Counted from the first letter of the stretch, positions 1 through 7,875 are shown. The stretch is DNA of 13,311 nt from an uncultured Oscillospiraceae bacterium (GCA_900756495.1 CAAEKI010000087.1:1-13311), one strand, 5' to 3'. Program-made: numbers and translations. Notes: generated from the letters alone by a model not told the origin.

Positions 1-19
1 CCGGGCGGGAGCTTTTTCA

Positions 20-2095
20 CTATTCAGCCTCCTGCATGGCCTTTGCTTCGTCGATTGCCTTTTGCTGCACCATGGGGGGGGCATCCTCATAGCGGACAAA
101 GTGGAAGACAAAGGAACCGCGGCCCTGAGTCATAGACCGCAGGTCAATGGCATAGGTACCCATTTCACCCATGGGGACCTCGGCCTCCACAATCTGATTG
201 CCCTTGCCGTCAGGATTCATGCCCATGACACGGCCACGGCGCTTGTTCAGGTCGCCGATAATGTCGCCCATATAGCTGTCGGGAATGGTGACCTTCAGCT
301 CACCGATGGGCTCCAGCAGAACAGGGCTGGCATCGGGCAGACCAGCCTTGTAGGCCAGCTGTGCCGCCGTCTTAAAGGCCATTTCAGAGGAGTCTACCGG
401 GTGATAGGAGCCGTCGAAGAGGGTGGCTTTCAGATTGACTACGGGGTAACCGGCCAGCACACCGTGCTGTACAGCCTCGCGCAGGCCCTTTTCCACGGCG
501 GGGAAGAAGTTCTTGGGGACAGCGCCGCCGAAGACCTCTTCACAGAACTCCAGCTCCTCGCTCTCGCCGGGCTCAAAGCGGATCTTGACATCGCCGAACT
601 GACCGTGGCCGCCGGACTGCTTCTTATGACGGCCCTGCACCTCCACCTTCTTGCGGATCTTCTCGCGGTAGGGCACGCGGGGAACGGAGAGTTCTGCATC
701 CACGCCGAAACGGCTTTTCAGCTTGGAGAGCAGCACATCCATCTGCATGTCGCCGGTACCGGAGACCACCAGCTGGCGGGTTTCAGCGTTATTGACCCAG
801 TTAAAGGTGAGGTCCTCGTCGTTAAGACGGGTGAGGCCGGCGGCCACCTTGTCCTCCTGGCCCTTCGTCTTGGGGGCGATGGCCACCGAGTAACAGGGCT
901 CGGGGAAGGGGATGGGCTCCAGCTTGACCACCTTGCGGGAGTCGGAGAGGGTGTCGCCCGTCTTGACCTTATCCATTTTGCCGATGGCGCCGATATCACC
1001 GCACTGGAGTTCCTTGACCTCGTCGGCCTTCTTGCCCTTCATCACATACAGACGGCCGATTTTTTCTGTCGATCCGGTACGGGAATCCACCAACTGCATA
1101 TCAGGTTTGATGTTGCCTGAGACGACCTTGATATAGGAGTATTTGCCGTACTGGTCGGAGGTGGTCTTCCAGACAAGGGCACAGGGCAGGGCGCCGGGGA
1201 AGGCGACGAATTCGTCCAGTTCCCCATCAGAGTTCTCACCCATCAGAGGGCGGCCCTCCATGGGATTGGGCAGCAACTCTACAATAATGTCCAGCAGCAT
1301 GCGAGTACCGAGACCAGAGAGGGCGGAGCCGCATACTACGGGGAAAAGGGAGAGATCCTTTACGCCCTGGCGCAGGCCCTGGATCATCTCAGCATAGGTG
1401 AAATCCTCGCCGGAGAAATATTTCTCCATCAGCTCCTCGCTGGTCTCAGCCACGCTCTCCTTCAGAGCATCATACAGTTCGTCCAGTACGCTCTGCTTGT
1501 CGGCGGGGACGTCAATTTCAATGCGTTCACCCTTGGGGCCGGCCTCGAAAGCGCGCTTATGAAGCACGTCAATGATGCCGATAACCTTCTTGTCGGCGTC
1601 CCAGATGGGTGCGACGACAGGAGCCACATTTTTACCAAAGCGATCTCGGAGAGTGGCAAAGGCTGCATTGTAGTCGGCGTTCTCCTCATCGGTTTTGGAA
1701 ATATAGAGGAGACGGGGCAGTTTACGGGTCTCGCATAAATCCCAGGCTTTCTCCGCTCCTACGCTCATACCTGCCTTGGCGGAGCAGACGATAATGGCGG
1801 CGTCCGCTACCTGAACAGCTTCAACGACCTCGCCTACAAAGTCGAAGTAGCCGGGTGTATCCAGTACGTTGATTTTACAGCCGTTATACTCAACGGGGGC
1901 GACCGCAGTGGAGATGGAAATCTGACGGCGGGTTTCCTCCGGATCGTAATCACAGGTGGTATTTCCGTCGGCGGTTCTGCCGAGGCGCTCTGTCCCGCCG
2001 GTTAGATACAGCATACTCTCCGCCAGCGAGGTCTTGCCGTTGCCTCCGTGTCCCAGCAGACAGACGTTGCGGATATTTTGGGTGGAATAGCTCAT
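20..2095 (-). CDS. EF-G-like translation factor GTPase (EF-G paralog)
   Basis: A 691-residue protein with full EF-G architecture. The G domain (about 1-275) has P-loop GHGGNGKT (15-22), DTPG (79-82), an unusual G4 motif SKTD (133-136, normally NKxD) and SAL (257-259). Domain II covers about 305-385, domain III about 398-472, domain IV about 475-595 with the tip loop SYHPVDSSE around His565, and domain V about 596-675. By family it is a cytosolic ribosome-binding GTPase promoting translocation or recycling. Divergence in switch I and G4 suggests an EF-G2-type paralog rather than the housekeeping FusA, which normally sits with the ribosomal protein genes. I chose the ATG at 2095: it follows AAGGAG-type sequence, begins just before the conserved G domain, and leaves a leader of about 68 nt. 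The longer in-frame ATG at 2158 would start only about 5 nt after the predicted transcription start. No terminator is visible because the window ends 19 bp downstream. Confidence 0.9.
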   Translation of the reverse strand: MSYSTQNIRNVCLLGHGGNGKTSLAESMLYLTGGTERLGRTADGNTTCDYDPEETRRQISISTAVAPVEYNGCKINVLDTPGYFDFVGEVVEAVQVADAAIIVCSAKAGMSVGAEKAWDLCETRKLPRLLYISKTDEENADYNAAFATLRDRFGKNVAPVVAPIWDADKKVIGIIDVLHKRAFEAGPKGERIEIDVPADKQSVLDELYDALKESVAETSEELMEKYFSGEDFTYAEMIQGLRQGVKDLSLFPVVCGSALSGLGTRMLLDIIVELLPNPMEGRPLMGENSDGELDEFVAFPGALPCALVWKTTSDQYGKYSYIKVVSGNIKPDMQLVDSRTGSTEKIGRLYVMKGKKADEVKELQCGDIGAIGKMDKVKTGDTLSDSRKVVKLEPIPFPEPCYSVAIAPKTKGQEDKVAAGLTRLNDEDLTFNWVNNAETRQLVVSGTGDMQMDVLLSKLKSRFGVDAELSVPRVPYREKIRKKVEVQGRHKKQSGGHGQFGDVKIRFEPGESEELEFCEEVFGGAVPKNFFPAVEKGLREAVQHGVLAGYPVVNLKATLFDGSYHPVDSSEMAFKTAAQLAYKAGLPDASPVLLEPIGELKVTIPDSYMGDIIGDLNKRRGRVMGMNPDGKGNQIVEAEVPMGEMGTYAIDLRSMTQGRGSFVFHFVRYEDAPPMVQQKAIDEAKAMQEAE

Positions 2096-2169
2096 ACTTT
2101 GTTTCCTCTCCTTACTTTTGGAATGGGTCAATGCGGCGTCCCAAGCGTTCTGTGACACTGCTATTGGTT

Positions 2170-2198
2170 ATTATACATTAAACTGCTGACTATGACAA
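2170..2198 (-). promoter_or_regulatory. Sigma-A promoter of the EF-G-like gene
   Basis: On the minus strand, -35 TTGTCA (2193-2198) and a perfect -10 TATAAT (2170-2175) are separated by exactly 17 bp. The predicted transcription start is near 2163. This supports translation from 2095 rather than 2158. Confidence 0.8.
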
Positions 2199-2220
2199 CT
2201 GAAAATTTAGAAAAATTGGC

Positions 2221-2565
2221 TTATCTCTTATTGGCCTGCGGATGAGCCTCTTTCTGCAGATAATTTACGATGATGTCAATGAAGTCAATAGGGGCGGGTC
2301 TTTCGTCAATCGGATGGCCCACAAGCGCCTCCAACTGGGCGCGCCGCTTGGTCCAGCATACTTCGATGGCGGTGCGCATATCCCGCTCCACACACTTCCA
2401 ATTGGTGCTGTGACGGGCGGCCACATCCGGGTAGAGGCATTTGGTAACGTGGAAAAAATAATTGGCATCGTGCATTGTCAACTGAACGCCTGTTGCTAGG
2501 TAATTTCGCCCTCGGTATTTCCTGGAGATTCCCAGGTCGCTAAGAATTTCGTAAATATTTGTCAC
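2221..2565 (-). CDS. Orphan Spo0A C-terminal DNA-binding domain protein
   Basis: A 114-residue protein that by pattern matches the Spo0A C-terminal DNA-binding domain almost end to end. It has an N-terminal helix IYEILSDLGI (4-13), a G-x-x-YL segment (19-23), KCLYPDVAARHST (42-54), a recognition-helix-like VERDMRTAIEVCW (59-71) and a closing helix PIDFIDIIVNYL (92-103). There is no receiver domain, so it cannot be switched by phosphorelay as Spo0A is. It may compete for 0A boxes or control its own targets (inference). The start is GTG at 2565, preceded by AAAGGAG with 8-nt spacing. An in-frame extension to 2664 exists, but it lacks a good ribosome binding site and falls outside the domain. 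The gene ends 45 bp before the EF-G promoter -10 on the same strand with no clear terminator between, so some read-through is possible. A degraded spo0A remnant is less likely because the domain is intact. Confidence 0.8.
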   Translation of the reverse strand: MTNIYEILSDLGISRKYRGRNYLATGVQLTMHDANYFFHVTKCLYPDVAARHSTNWKCVERDMRTAIEVCWTKRRAQLEALVGHPIDERPAPIDFIDIIVNYLQKEAHPQANKR

Positions 2566-2599
2566 AATAAAAGCTCCTTTTTTAGTTATTTGTGTGACA

Positions 2600-2643
2600 A
2601 TCATAGACGAAATTCGTTGGTTCCCTAAAAACGGCGACAAAAT
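2600..2643 (-). promoter_or_regulatory. Possible promoter and 0A-box-like site of the Spo0A-domain gene
   Basis: On the minus strand a good -10 TATGAT (2600-2605) lies 35 bp before the GTG start, but its -35 is poor. About 27 bp further upstream is TTTTGTCG (2636-2643), which matches the first part of a Spo0A box (TTTTGTCGAA-like) but continues CC instead of AA. The short inverted repeat ACGAA-A-TTCGT (2608-2618) lies between. An activator-dependent promoter, perhaps autoregulated, is possible; this is inference from weak matches. Confidence 0.3.
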
Positions 2644-2681
2644 ACAACGAGAATCGACGAGCATACAAAATCGGGAACAGA

Positions 2682-2700
2682 CCTTAAATAAAAATTAAGG
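2682..2700. repeat. Short AT-rich inverted repeat upstream of the metallopeptidase gene
   Basis: CCTTAA (2682-2687) and TTAAGG (2695-2700) are perfect 6-bp arms around a 7-nt AT-rich centre. It lies in the 207-bp divergent intergenic region, about 73 bp before the peptidase start. It could be an operator, but is short enough to be chance. I could not identify a convincing -35/-10 pair for the peptidase gene; CATACT at 2743-2748 is the best -10 candidate. Confidence 0.3.
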
Positions 2701-2772
2701 GAATACCTTCCAGAATTTTATGATTTTTCTTTTAAAGTAGGCCATACTAATTGGAAGAAAGAAGGGAATTGC

Positions 2773-5700
2773 ATGAAAAAGCGTCTGATCGCCATTCTAC
2801 TGACGTGTTCTTTGATGTGCATGCTATCTGTACATGCGGCGGCGACGGAGGACAGCCTGCCTTCCGAGGGGGACATCCTCCACGGCTTTCAGGTAACCGG
2901 GCGGGGTACCCTGGATATACTGGACTGTCCCACTGTTACGCTGGAACATGAAAAATCAGGAGCCGCCGTGTACTATATTGCCAACGGGGATCCGAATCGC
3001 ACCTTTGACATCACCTTTCATACGCCCGCGGAGAATGACAAGGGTATCCCTCATATTCTTGAGCATATGACTGTCTCAGGATCAGAGAAATACCCCTCGC
3101 CCAATATTTTTTTCCCCGCCGCCTATCAGACCTATAATACCTTCGTCAATGCGATGACGGATGAGACCACTACAACCTTTCCGGTGTCCTCCCTATCAGA
3201 AGACCAGCTTTTGAAGCTGATGGATCTGTATCTGGATGGAGTATTCTATCCCCTGTTTTATACTGAACCAAGACTGTTTGAACGGGAGGCGTGGCGTTAT
3301 GACCTCCAGAGCGCCGACGCGCCCATTACCATCACCGGTACCGTATATAATGAAATGAAAGGGGCAATTGACATATACCGGGCTGCCGACTATCATCTGC
3401 AGAACACGCTTTTTCCCGGCAGTATAATTGGCAGCAATTCAGGAGGAGATCCGATCGCTATTCCTACGTTAACCTATGAGGAGTTATTAAATTTCCACCG
3501 GACTTACTATCACCCTTCAAATGCGCTGGTGATCCTCTATGGCGATCTGGATCTGGGCCGATGCCTGGAGATGATGGACAGCTATTTTTCTGAATATGAC
3601 AGAACAGAAATAGACGTGCCGGACGGGGGTGTGGCGCCTCTGTCTGCTCCGGTAAACGGCCGCTATGAATTCCCCATGGAAGCGGGGAGCGACACGTCCA
3701 AAGGCACGGTTATCGGCTATGGCTTTGTGGCCAATGGGGCCAGCCGGGAGGAGATCGCCGGCCTCAACATACTCACCGATCTGCTCTCCAGCGACGGATC
3801 CCCGGTGAAGGATGCAGTGGAAAAAGCACTGCCCGGAGCGGGCTTTAGCGTCTCAGTGGATATGAATTTCCCGCAGACCCGAGTTACGTTCCAGGCTGAC
3901 GGTGTAGATGAAACGGATGCAGATACGTTTCGGAATGCCGTGAACCAGGGCCTTGCGGCCCTGGTAGAGGACGGAGTGGATCGGGAACTGATTTTGGGGA
4001 TCATTTCCGCCGCACAGTTTTCCCTGCGCTCCATAACGGAATCCAGCCAGATTGGGCCCAGCCTGGCCTCTCTGATTGCATCCAGATGGGCTGTGGAGGG
4101 AGAGGTGGATTACCTGAACTTTTACAGCCATACTCTGGAAGACATGAAGGACAAAGCGGGAATGGGATGGTTTGTAGAGCTGGCAGAGCGTTATCTGCTA
4201 AACAATCCCCACAGCGGCGTTGCAGTGACCGTCCCAGTGGCAGGGCTGAAAGAAAAGCAGGAGGCTGACTTGGCCCAGAGACTGGCCGACAAAAAGGCGG
4301 CTATGAGCGACACAGAGATTATGGCTCTGCTTCAAAAGACCAAAGATTTTGCCGCCTGGACTGCTCAGGAGGCACCAAAATCTATGGTGGAGGCGCTGAA
4401 AGCAGTGACAGTCCAGGAGCTGCCCGAGGAATTGGTGGATTATCCTATTTCAGATCAGACTGAGCGGGGAGTGCGCTATTTGACTGCCGAGGCCCAGGTA
4501 TCAGGAATTGGCTTTACCGGTCTGGCGCTGAGCCTGGATACACTGCCCAATGAGGATCTCCACTGGGCTGCGCTGTATGCTGCATTGCTGGGAAAGATGA
4601 AGACCGAGACGCATACGACTGCCGAGGTTGCCGCCCGCTCGGCCCGCTATTTGGGCAGTTTCTATGCAGGGCCATCTACCATCCCGGAGGACGGAGACCA
4701 TTTTCGGCCAGTGATAATGGTTCAGTGGATAGGAATGGATGAGGACTATCAGGCAGGGCTGGACTTGGTAAAAGAGATGCTCTTCCATACGGATGTCTCC
4801 GATTCCGGCGTCCTCAAGGGCGTGGTGGCCCAGCTCGCTCAGAACTGGAAGGGGAGCCTCAACGCCGATCCCAGCAGCGTACAGAGTGTCCGGATGATGG
4901 CCTGTATCGCCCCCGAGAAATATGCTGTCTATGATTATATGAACGGCCTGGCGTATTATGAATTTCTGGGAAGGGTACAGAGACTGCTGGATACAAACCC
5001 ACAGACAGTCGTAAACAGGCTCGCTGGGATCCAGGAGGCTATCCAAACCCGTACCGGAGCAGTGTCTCTCTATGCAGGAAGCGCGGAGGGCATAGAGCGG
5101 CAGAAGCAGGCCATTCGCAGGTTCTGGAATGCGCTTCCAGAGCGTGAAGCTGCAGAGGCTGATCGATCGGCGATTCCACGTTGCGGGACACGGGAGGCCG
5201 TGGTGGTGGACGCAGCTGTACAATACAATCTGGTAGGGGCCTCTCTGGGCAGCTTGGGCGTGCAGGACTCAGGAAAGCTGGCTGTGCTGGCCGGGTTGGT
5301 CAGCGATCAGTACCTTACGCCCCAGCTGCGCCATGTGGCGGGGGCTTACGGAGCGATATCAAGCTTCAGCGAGGATGGCCTGATGATCGGCACTTATCGG
5401 GATCCCTCTCTGGCTGAGGCCTATCAGGTATTTGAACAGACCGGAGCGGCAGTGTCTGCTCTGGAGTTGACACAGGCGGAGATAGACGGCTATATCATGA
5501 GTGCCTATTCTGAGGCCGCCCGGCCCAGAGGGGCCCTGACCGGGGCGGCCAATGCCATGGTGTATCACATGATGGGACTCTCCACAGAGGACAGGCTGGA
5601 GGAGCTGAGAGAGATAAAATCTGTGACGCCTGCCGATGTAAAGAAAATAGGGGCAGCTCTCTCCGAACTGGCTCAAATTGGATTTCGGTCTACATTTGGC

Positions 5701-6135
5701 GGAGCTGCCGCCATTGAAGGAAACAGGGAGCTCTTTGATGTGATATATAATCCCAGCGAAAGCGCTGGGGCAGCCCTAACCAGGGCGCAGGCGGTGGAGC
5801 GGCTCTATGGCGGCGCATGCAGCGCCTTGGAGCGCGCCAAGGCCGACGGTGTTTTTCTGGGGGATGAGAATGGAAACTACCGTGAGAACGATGCGGCGAC
5901 CCGGGAAGAGATGGCCGTCCTTCTGTACCGGCTGGAGAGAGGAACGGAGGCCTCCGACGCGGTGGCTTTTGCTGACCAGGATGCAGTGAGCCCGTGGGCG
6001 CTGGAAGCTGTCCGCTGGTCTCTGGCAACCGGCCGTATGAGCCTGGACGATGCTGGGAGATTCCGCCCCAGAGAGACTGTGACTGCAGACGAGCTTCCCT
6101 TCACAGGGACGGCAAAGGCCGCCCGGTCAGAATAA
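2773..6135 (+). CDS. Secreted M16C zinc metallopeptidase (PreP/insulinase type) with SLH repeats
   Basis: A 1120-residue exported peptidase. A signal peptide (KKR then a hydrophobic stretch, AHA-type cleavage near 21-24) precedes an M16 catalytic domain. The inverted zinc motif HILEH (94-98) supplies ligands His94 and His98 and catalytic Glu97. The third ligand is Glu194 in VYNEMKGA, 95 residues after His98, the same spacing I recall for plant PreP and typical of subfamily M16C. The rest, to about 990, has the two-halved PreP/falcilysin layout. Residues about 1000-1115 are S-layer homology repeats: LTRAQAVERL, GDENGNYREND-ATREEMAVLLYRL, then FADQDAVSPWALEAV to GRFRPRETVTADEL. This extends it beyond the roughly 970 residues usual for PreP. 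The predicted role is peptide degradation at the cell envelope, anchored to secondary wall polymer. The last SLH repeat is degenerate after TADEL. The start is supported by AGAAGGGA 6 nt upstream and by the signal peptide. It appears monocistronic. Confidence 0.92.
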   Translation: MKKRLIAILLTCSLMCMLSVHAAATEDSLPSEGDILHGFQVTGRGTLDILDCPTVTLEHEKSGAAVYYIANGDPNRTFDITFHTPAENDKGIPHILEHMTVSGSEKYPSPNIFFPAAYQTYNTFVNAMTDETTTTFPVSSLSEDQLLKLMDLYLDGVFYPLFYTEPRLFEREAWRYDLQSADAPITITGTVYNEMKGAIDIYRAADYHLQNTLFPGSIIGSNSGGDPIAIPTLTYEELLNFHRTYYHPSNALVILYGDLDLGRCLEMMDSYFSEYDRTEIDVPDGGVAPLSAPVNGRYEFPMEAGSDTSKGTVIGYGFVANGASREEIAGLNILTDLLSSDGSPVKDAVEKALPGAGFSVSVDMNFPQTRVTFQADGVDETDADTFRNAVNQGLAALVEDGVDRELILGIISAAQFSLRSITESSQIGPSLASLIASRWAVEGEVDYLNFYSHTLEDMKDKAGMGWFVELAERYLLNNPHSGVAVTVPVAGLKEKQEADLAQRLADKKAAMSDTEIMALLQKTKDFAAWTAQEAPKSMVEALKAVTVQELPEELVDYPISDQTERGVRYLTAEAQVSGIGFTGLALSLDTLPNEDLHWAALYAALLGKMKTETHTTAEVAARSARYLGSFYAGPSTIPEDGDHFRPVIMVQWIGMDEDYQAGLDLVKEMLFHTDVSDSGVLKGVVAQLAQNWKGSLNADPSSVQSVRMMACIAPEKYAVYDYMNGLAYYEFLGRVQRLLDTNPQTVVNRLAGIQEAIQTRTGAVSLYAGSAEGIERQKQAIRRFWNALPEREAAEADRSAIPRCGTREAVVVDAAVQYNLVGASLGSLGVQDSGKLAVLAGLVSDQYLTPQLRHVAGAYGAISSFSEDGLMIGTYRDPSLAEAYQVFEQTGAAVSALELTQAEIDGYIMSAYSEAARPRGALTGAANAMVYHMMGLSTEDRLEELREIKSVTPADVKKIGAALSELAQIGFRSTFGGAAAIEGNRELFDVIYNPSESAGAALTRAQAVERLYGGACSALERAKADGVFLGDENGNYRENDAATREEMAVLLYRLERGTEASDAVAFADQDAVSPWALEAVRWSLATGRMSLDDAGRFRPRETVTADELPFTGTAKAARSE

Positions 6136-6177
6136 ATGGAAGGACCGCCGGAGGTATCCCCCGGCGGTCCTTCCATT
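6135..6177. terminator. Perfect 17-bp inverted repeat between convergent genes (likely bidirectional terminator)
   Basis: Arms 6135-6151 and 6161-6177 are perfectly complementary around a 9-nt loop. The stem starts with AATGGAAGG and ends in a GC-rich core (ACCGCCGG). It begins at the last base of the peptidase stop codon and lies 78 bp beyond the end of the convergent transglutaminase-like gene. Neither side has a proper T-tract, so it may act as an RNA-stabilising or inefficient bidirectional terminator. Confidence 0.6.
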
Positions 6178-6255
6178 GGCAAGAGACTGTCGGACCTTTT
6201 TGGACAGGGCTCTGCCCGCAAGTCGGAGAGCCGTTTATCTGGCAAAGAAGCGTTA

Positions 6256-7590
6256 TTACAGCAGCTCAAAGGACAGGCATTCCTGGGTACGCTCCATCTC
6301 AAAGGCGTCCAGGCCGCGGCCCCCTACCGTCATCTCCCCCTGCTGGTTGTCGTAGGGATCCTGCCGCCAGTCCGGAACAGGAGGGGTCAGCGGGGCGAAA
6401 AAAGCGCGGTTGGCAACCATGCGCCACGGATCCAGATTGCCGAAATAGTGGCGGCGGCGCTTGGCCTCCCCCTGCCGACGCGCCGAGGAGCCAAAGGAAC
6501 AGTCGGCCCACAGCCAGCCATGGGGAGCGATGTAAAACATGGCCCAGTCGTGGGGGCCCGTTCGGTCGGGCCCAACCGCCAGACCGCTCTGCCAGCGGGC
6601 TGGAATGCCCGCAATGCGGCACAGCGTAATGAAAAGGAGGGCGAAGCAGCCGCAGTCGCCGCGCAGCTCCCGGGCGCAGGAGTCGGCGATACAGTCCAGC
6701 TGGAGGTATGCAGGCTGATAGCGGTAGTCGACCGTTCCGGTGACATAGTCGTAAATGGCCTGCGCCTTTTCCAGAGGATCGGTGCACCCCCCGACAATCC
6801 GGGCTGCCAGGGCGCGCAGATAGGGGGTGAAGGCGATGTGGGGCTGCTCCTCGCCAGTGTCGAAGCTGGGCTGGACTGGCCCGGCGGTCAGGGATGCGGG
6901 GTCCACATGGGCGGCGTGGAAGAGATAGCGGTAGGTGACCGTATAGGCCCCACGTCCCTGGGCGCTCCACCAGATGGTGCGCTGGGGAACGTCCTCAGGC
7001 GCCGCCGTCCCGCCGGGTGTGGCCTCCAGAATTTCGATCTCACTCTGCTGCGGGCATGCGGCAGGGAGGGGAAGCCAGGCCTGCACGGCCACTCCGGCGG
7101 TATCGACCTTGGCTTGGACAGAGGCGCGTACCTTGATCCGGGCGGTGAGGCCCCCCTCGGCACGCATACGGGAGAGCACAGCGTCCCGCCGGGCATGGTC
7201 CGCCGGACTTTGAAGCAGTCCGGGTGCCTCCAGCGGATAGATGCGCAGGGACTCCAGAAACTGGTTGTGGCAGTGGAGCTGCCCGTCGATATTGCGCCAG
7301 TCAATACGGCCGGCGTCTACCAGCGCTTCAAAGGCCTTCTCGGAAAAGTCGGGCCACTCGGCCCGTACCATCGCAATCGCCTGGTTCTTGGCGTAGGGAT
7401 AGTCGGCGCGCAGCCGTTCCAGCCGGATTCGCTCAGCCAGCAGCCGGGGCGCCAGTTCAGGCTGGTTTCCAGAGGCTAGACGGGCGTCGATCAGGCGAAG
7501 CGCGCCGGACAGGTCGCCTGCCGCTTTTCTCCGGGCAATATCACCGGGCAGTCTGTCGTTCAGGTGTGCGAAGACCTGGTTTTTACACAT
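6256..7590 (-). CDS. Transglutaminase-like domain protein, probably cytosolic
   Basis: A 444-residue protein with a C-terminal transglutaminase-like (papain-fold) domain at about 265-385. The triad is visible: Cys313 in GDCGCFALLF followed by CRIAGIPARW, His347 in GPHDWAMFY, and Asp363 in WLWADCSFG. The N-terminal 150 or so residues are helical and charged, unlike any domain I can name; 150-240 looks beta-rich. No signal peptide or membrane segment is seen, so it should act in the cytoplasm. Bacterial members of this fold are usually proteases, amidases or crosslinking enzymes; the substrate here cannot be deduced. I prefer the ATG at 7590, which has GGGAGG 9 nt upstream, over the ATG at 7620, which would add ten residues and lacks a good site. 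It is transcribed alone, convergent with the metallopeptidase gene. Confidence 0.85.
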   Translation of the reverse strand: MCKNQVFAHLNDRLPGDIARRKAAGDLSGALRLIDARLASGNQPELAPRLLAERIRLERLRADYPYAKNQAIAMVRAEWPDFSEKAFEALVDAGRIDWRNIDGQLHCHNQFLESLRIYPLEAPGLLQSPADHARRDAVLSRMRAEGGLTARIKVRASVQAKVDTAGVAVQAWLPLPAACPQQSEIEILEATPGGTAAPEDVPQRTIWWSAQGRGAYTVTYRYLFHAAHVDPASLTAGPVQPSFDTGEEQPHIAFTPYLRALAARIVGGCTDPLEKAQAIYDYVTGTVDYRYQPAYLQLDCIADSCARELRGDCGCFALLFITLCRIAGIPARWQSGLAVGPDRTGPHDWAMFYIAPHGWLWADCSFGSSARRQGEAKRRRHYFGNLDPWRMVANRAFFAPLTPPVPDWRQDPYDNQQGEMTVGGRGLDAFEMERTQECLSFELL

Positions 7591-7639
7591 GAGAAGAACC
7601 CTCCCCCAATAGAAGCACATTCGGTATACTGTTTATACT

Positions 7640-7668
7640 AGAATAGCATAGATATTGTTGTTTTCCAA
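7640..7668 (-). promoter_or_regulatory. Candidate promoter of the transglutaminase-like gene
   Basis: On the minus strand TTGGAA (7663-7668) and TATTCT (7640-7645) are spaced by 17 bp, each matching 4 of 6 consensus bases. A TATAAA closer to the gene is an alternative -10 but lacks a -35. The predicted leader is about 40-45 nt. Confidence 0.4.
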
Positions 7669-7726
7669 CCCTCGGTCAGACGGTGGGGAGCAGCGCATAA
7701 ACTTTTTAAATTCGAATGGATTTTTC

Positions 7727-7755
7727 TTGACAAATCTCTGTGGTAAGACTAGACT
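7727..7755 (+). promoter_or_regulatory. Sigma-A promoter of the metal-ATPase module
   Basis: A perfect -35 TTGACA (7727-7732) is followed after 17 bp by -10 TAGACT (7750-7755), matching 4 of 6 bases. The predicted start is near 7762, about 33 nt before the micropeptide ATG. A GACTAGACTA direct duplication overlaps the -10, and GTTA..TAAC half-sites (7763-7778) sit at the transcription start. Either could be an operator for a metal regulator, but neither clearly matches a known box. Confidence 0.6.
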
Positions 7756-7794
7756 AATTTTGGTTATAGAATGCTAACTTTGGAGGAATTCAGG

Positions 7795-7875
7795 ATGAAG
7801 CAGCATAAGTTTTGGGCATGGGCGGCACTGGTCTGCATGGCGCTTGCCATGATTACCGGAGCCACACATAAGTAA
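7795..7875 (+). CDS. 26-residue hydrophobic membrane micropeptide
   Basis: A very short gene (26 codons plus TAA) with a strong GGAGG 8 nt upstream and its own promoter. The peptide begins MKQHKFWAWAALVCMALAM and ends GATHK: a basic N-terminus, one hydrophobic helix at about 6-22, and a short polar tail. It strongly resembles a family of very small proteins I know from Oscillospiraceae (possibly DUF6219; from memory, unverified). An in-frame ATG at 7771 would add eight residues but has no ribosome binding site. It is followed after 27 bp by another small membrane protein gene and then by a P-type ATPase. I infer a single-pass accessory peptide or regulator of the pump, in the manner of KdpF or sarcolipin, but the sequence does not prove this. 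Confidence 0.72.
   Translation: MKQHKFWAWAALVCMALAMITGATHK

Noticed and set aside
62..1120. A 352-codon open frame on the plus strand
   Set aside because: It is antisense to the EF-G-like gene, has no ribosome binding site and reads as low-complexity Leu/Gly/His-rich sequence.
2095..2158. The 21-residue N-terminal extension of the EF-G-like protein
   Set aside because: Its ATG would lie about 5 nt from the predicted transcription start and lacks a ribosome binding site; the start at 2095 has both.
4501..5223. A 240-codon open frame on the minus strand
   Set aside because: It lies wholly inside the well-supported metallopeptidase gene, without a ribosome binding site or domain.
6136..7479. 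A 447-codon open frame on the plus strand
   Set aside because: It is antisense to the transglutaminase-like gene, starts inside the inverted repeat and shows no domain; a by-product of high GC.
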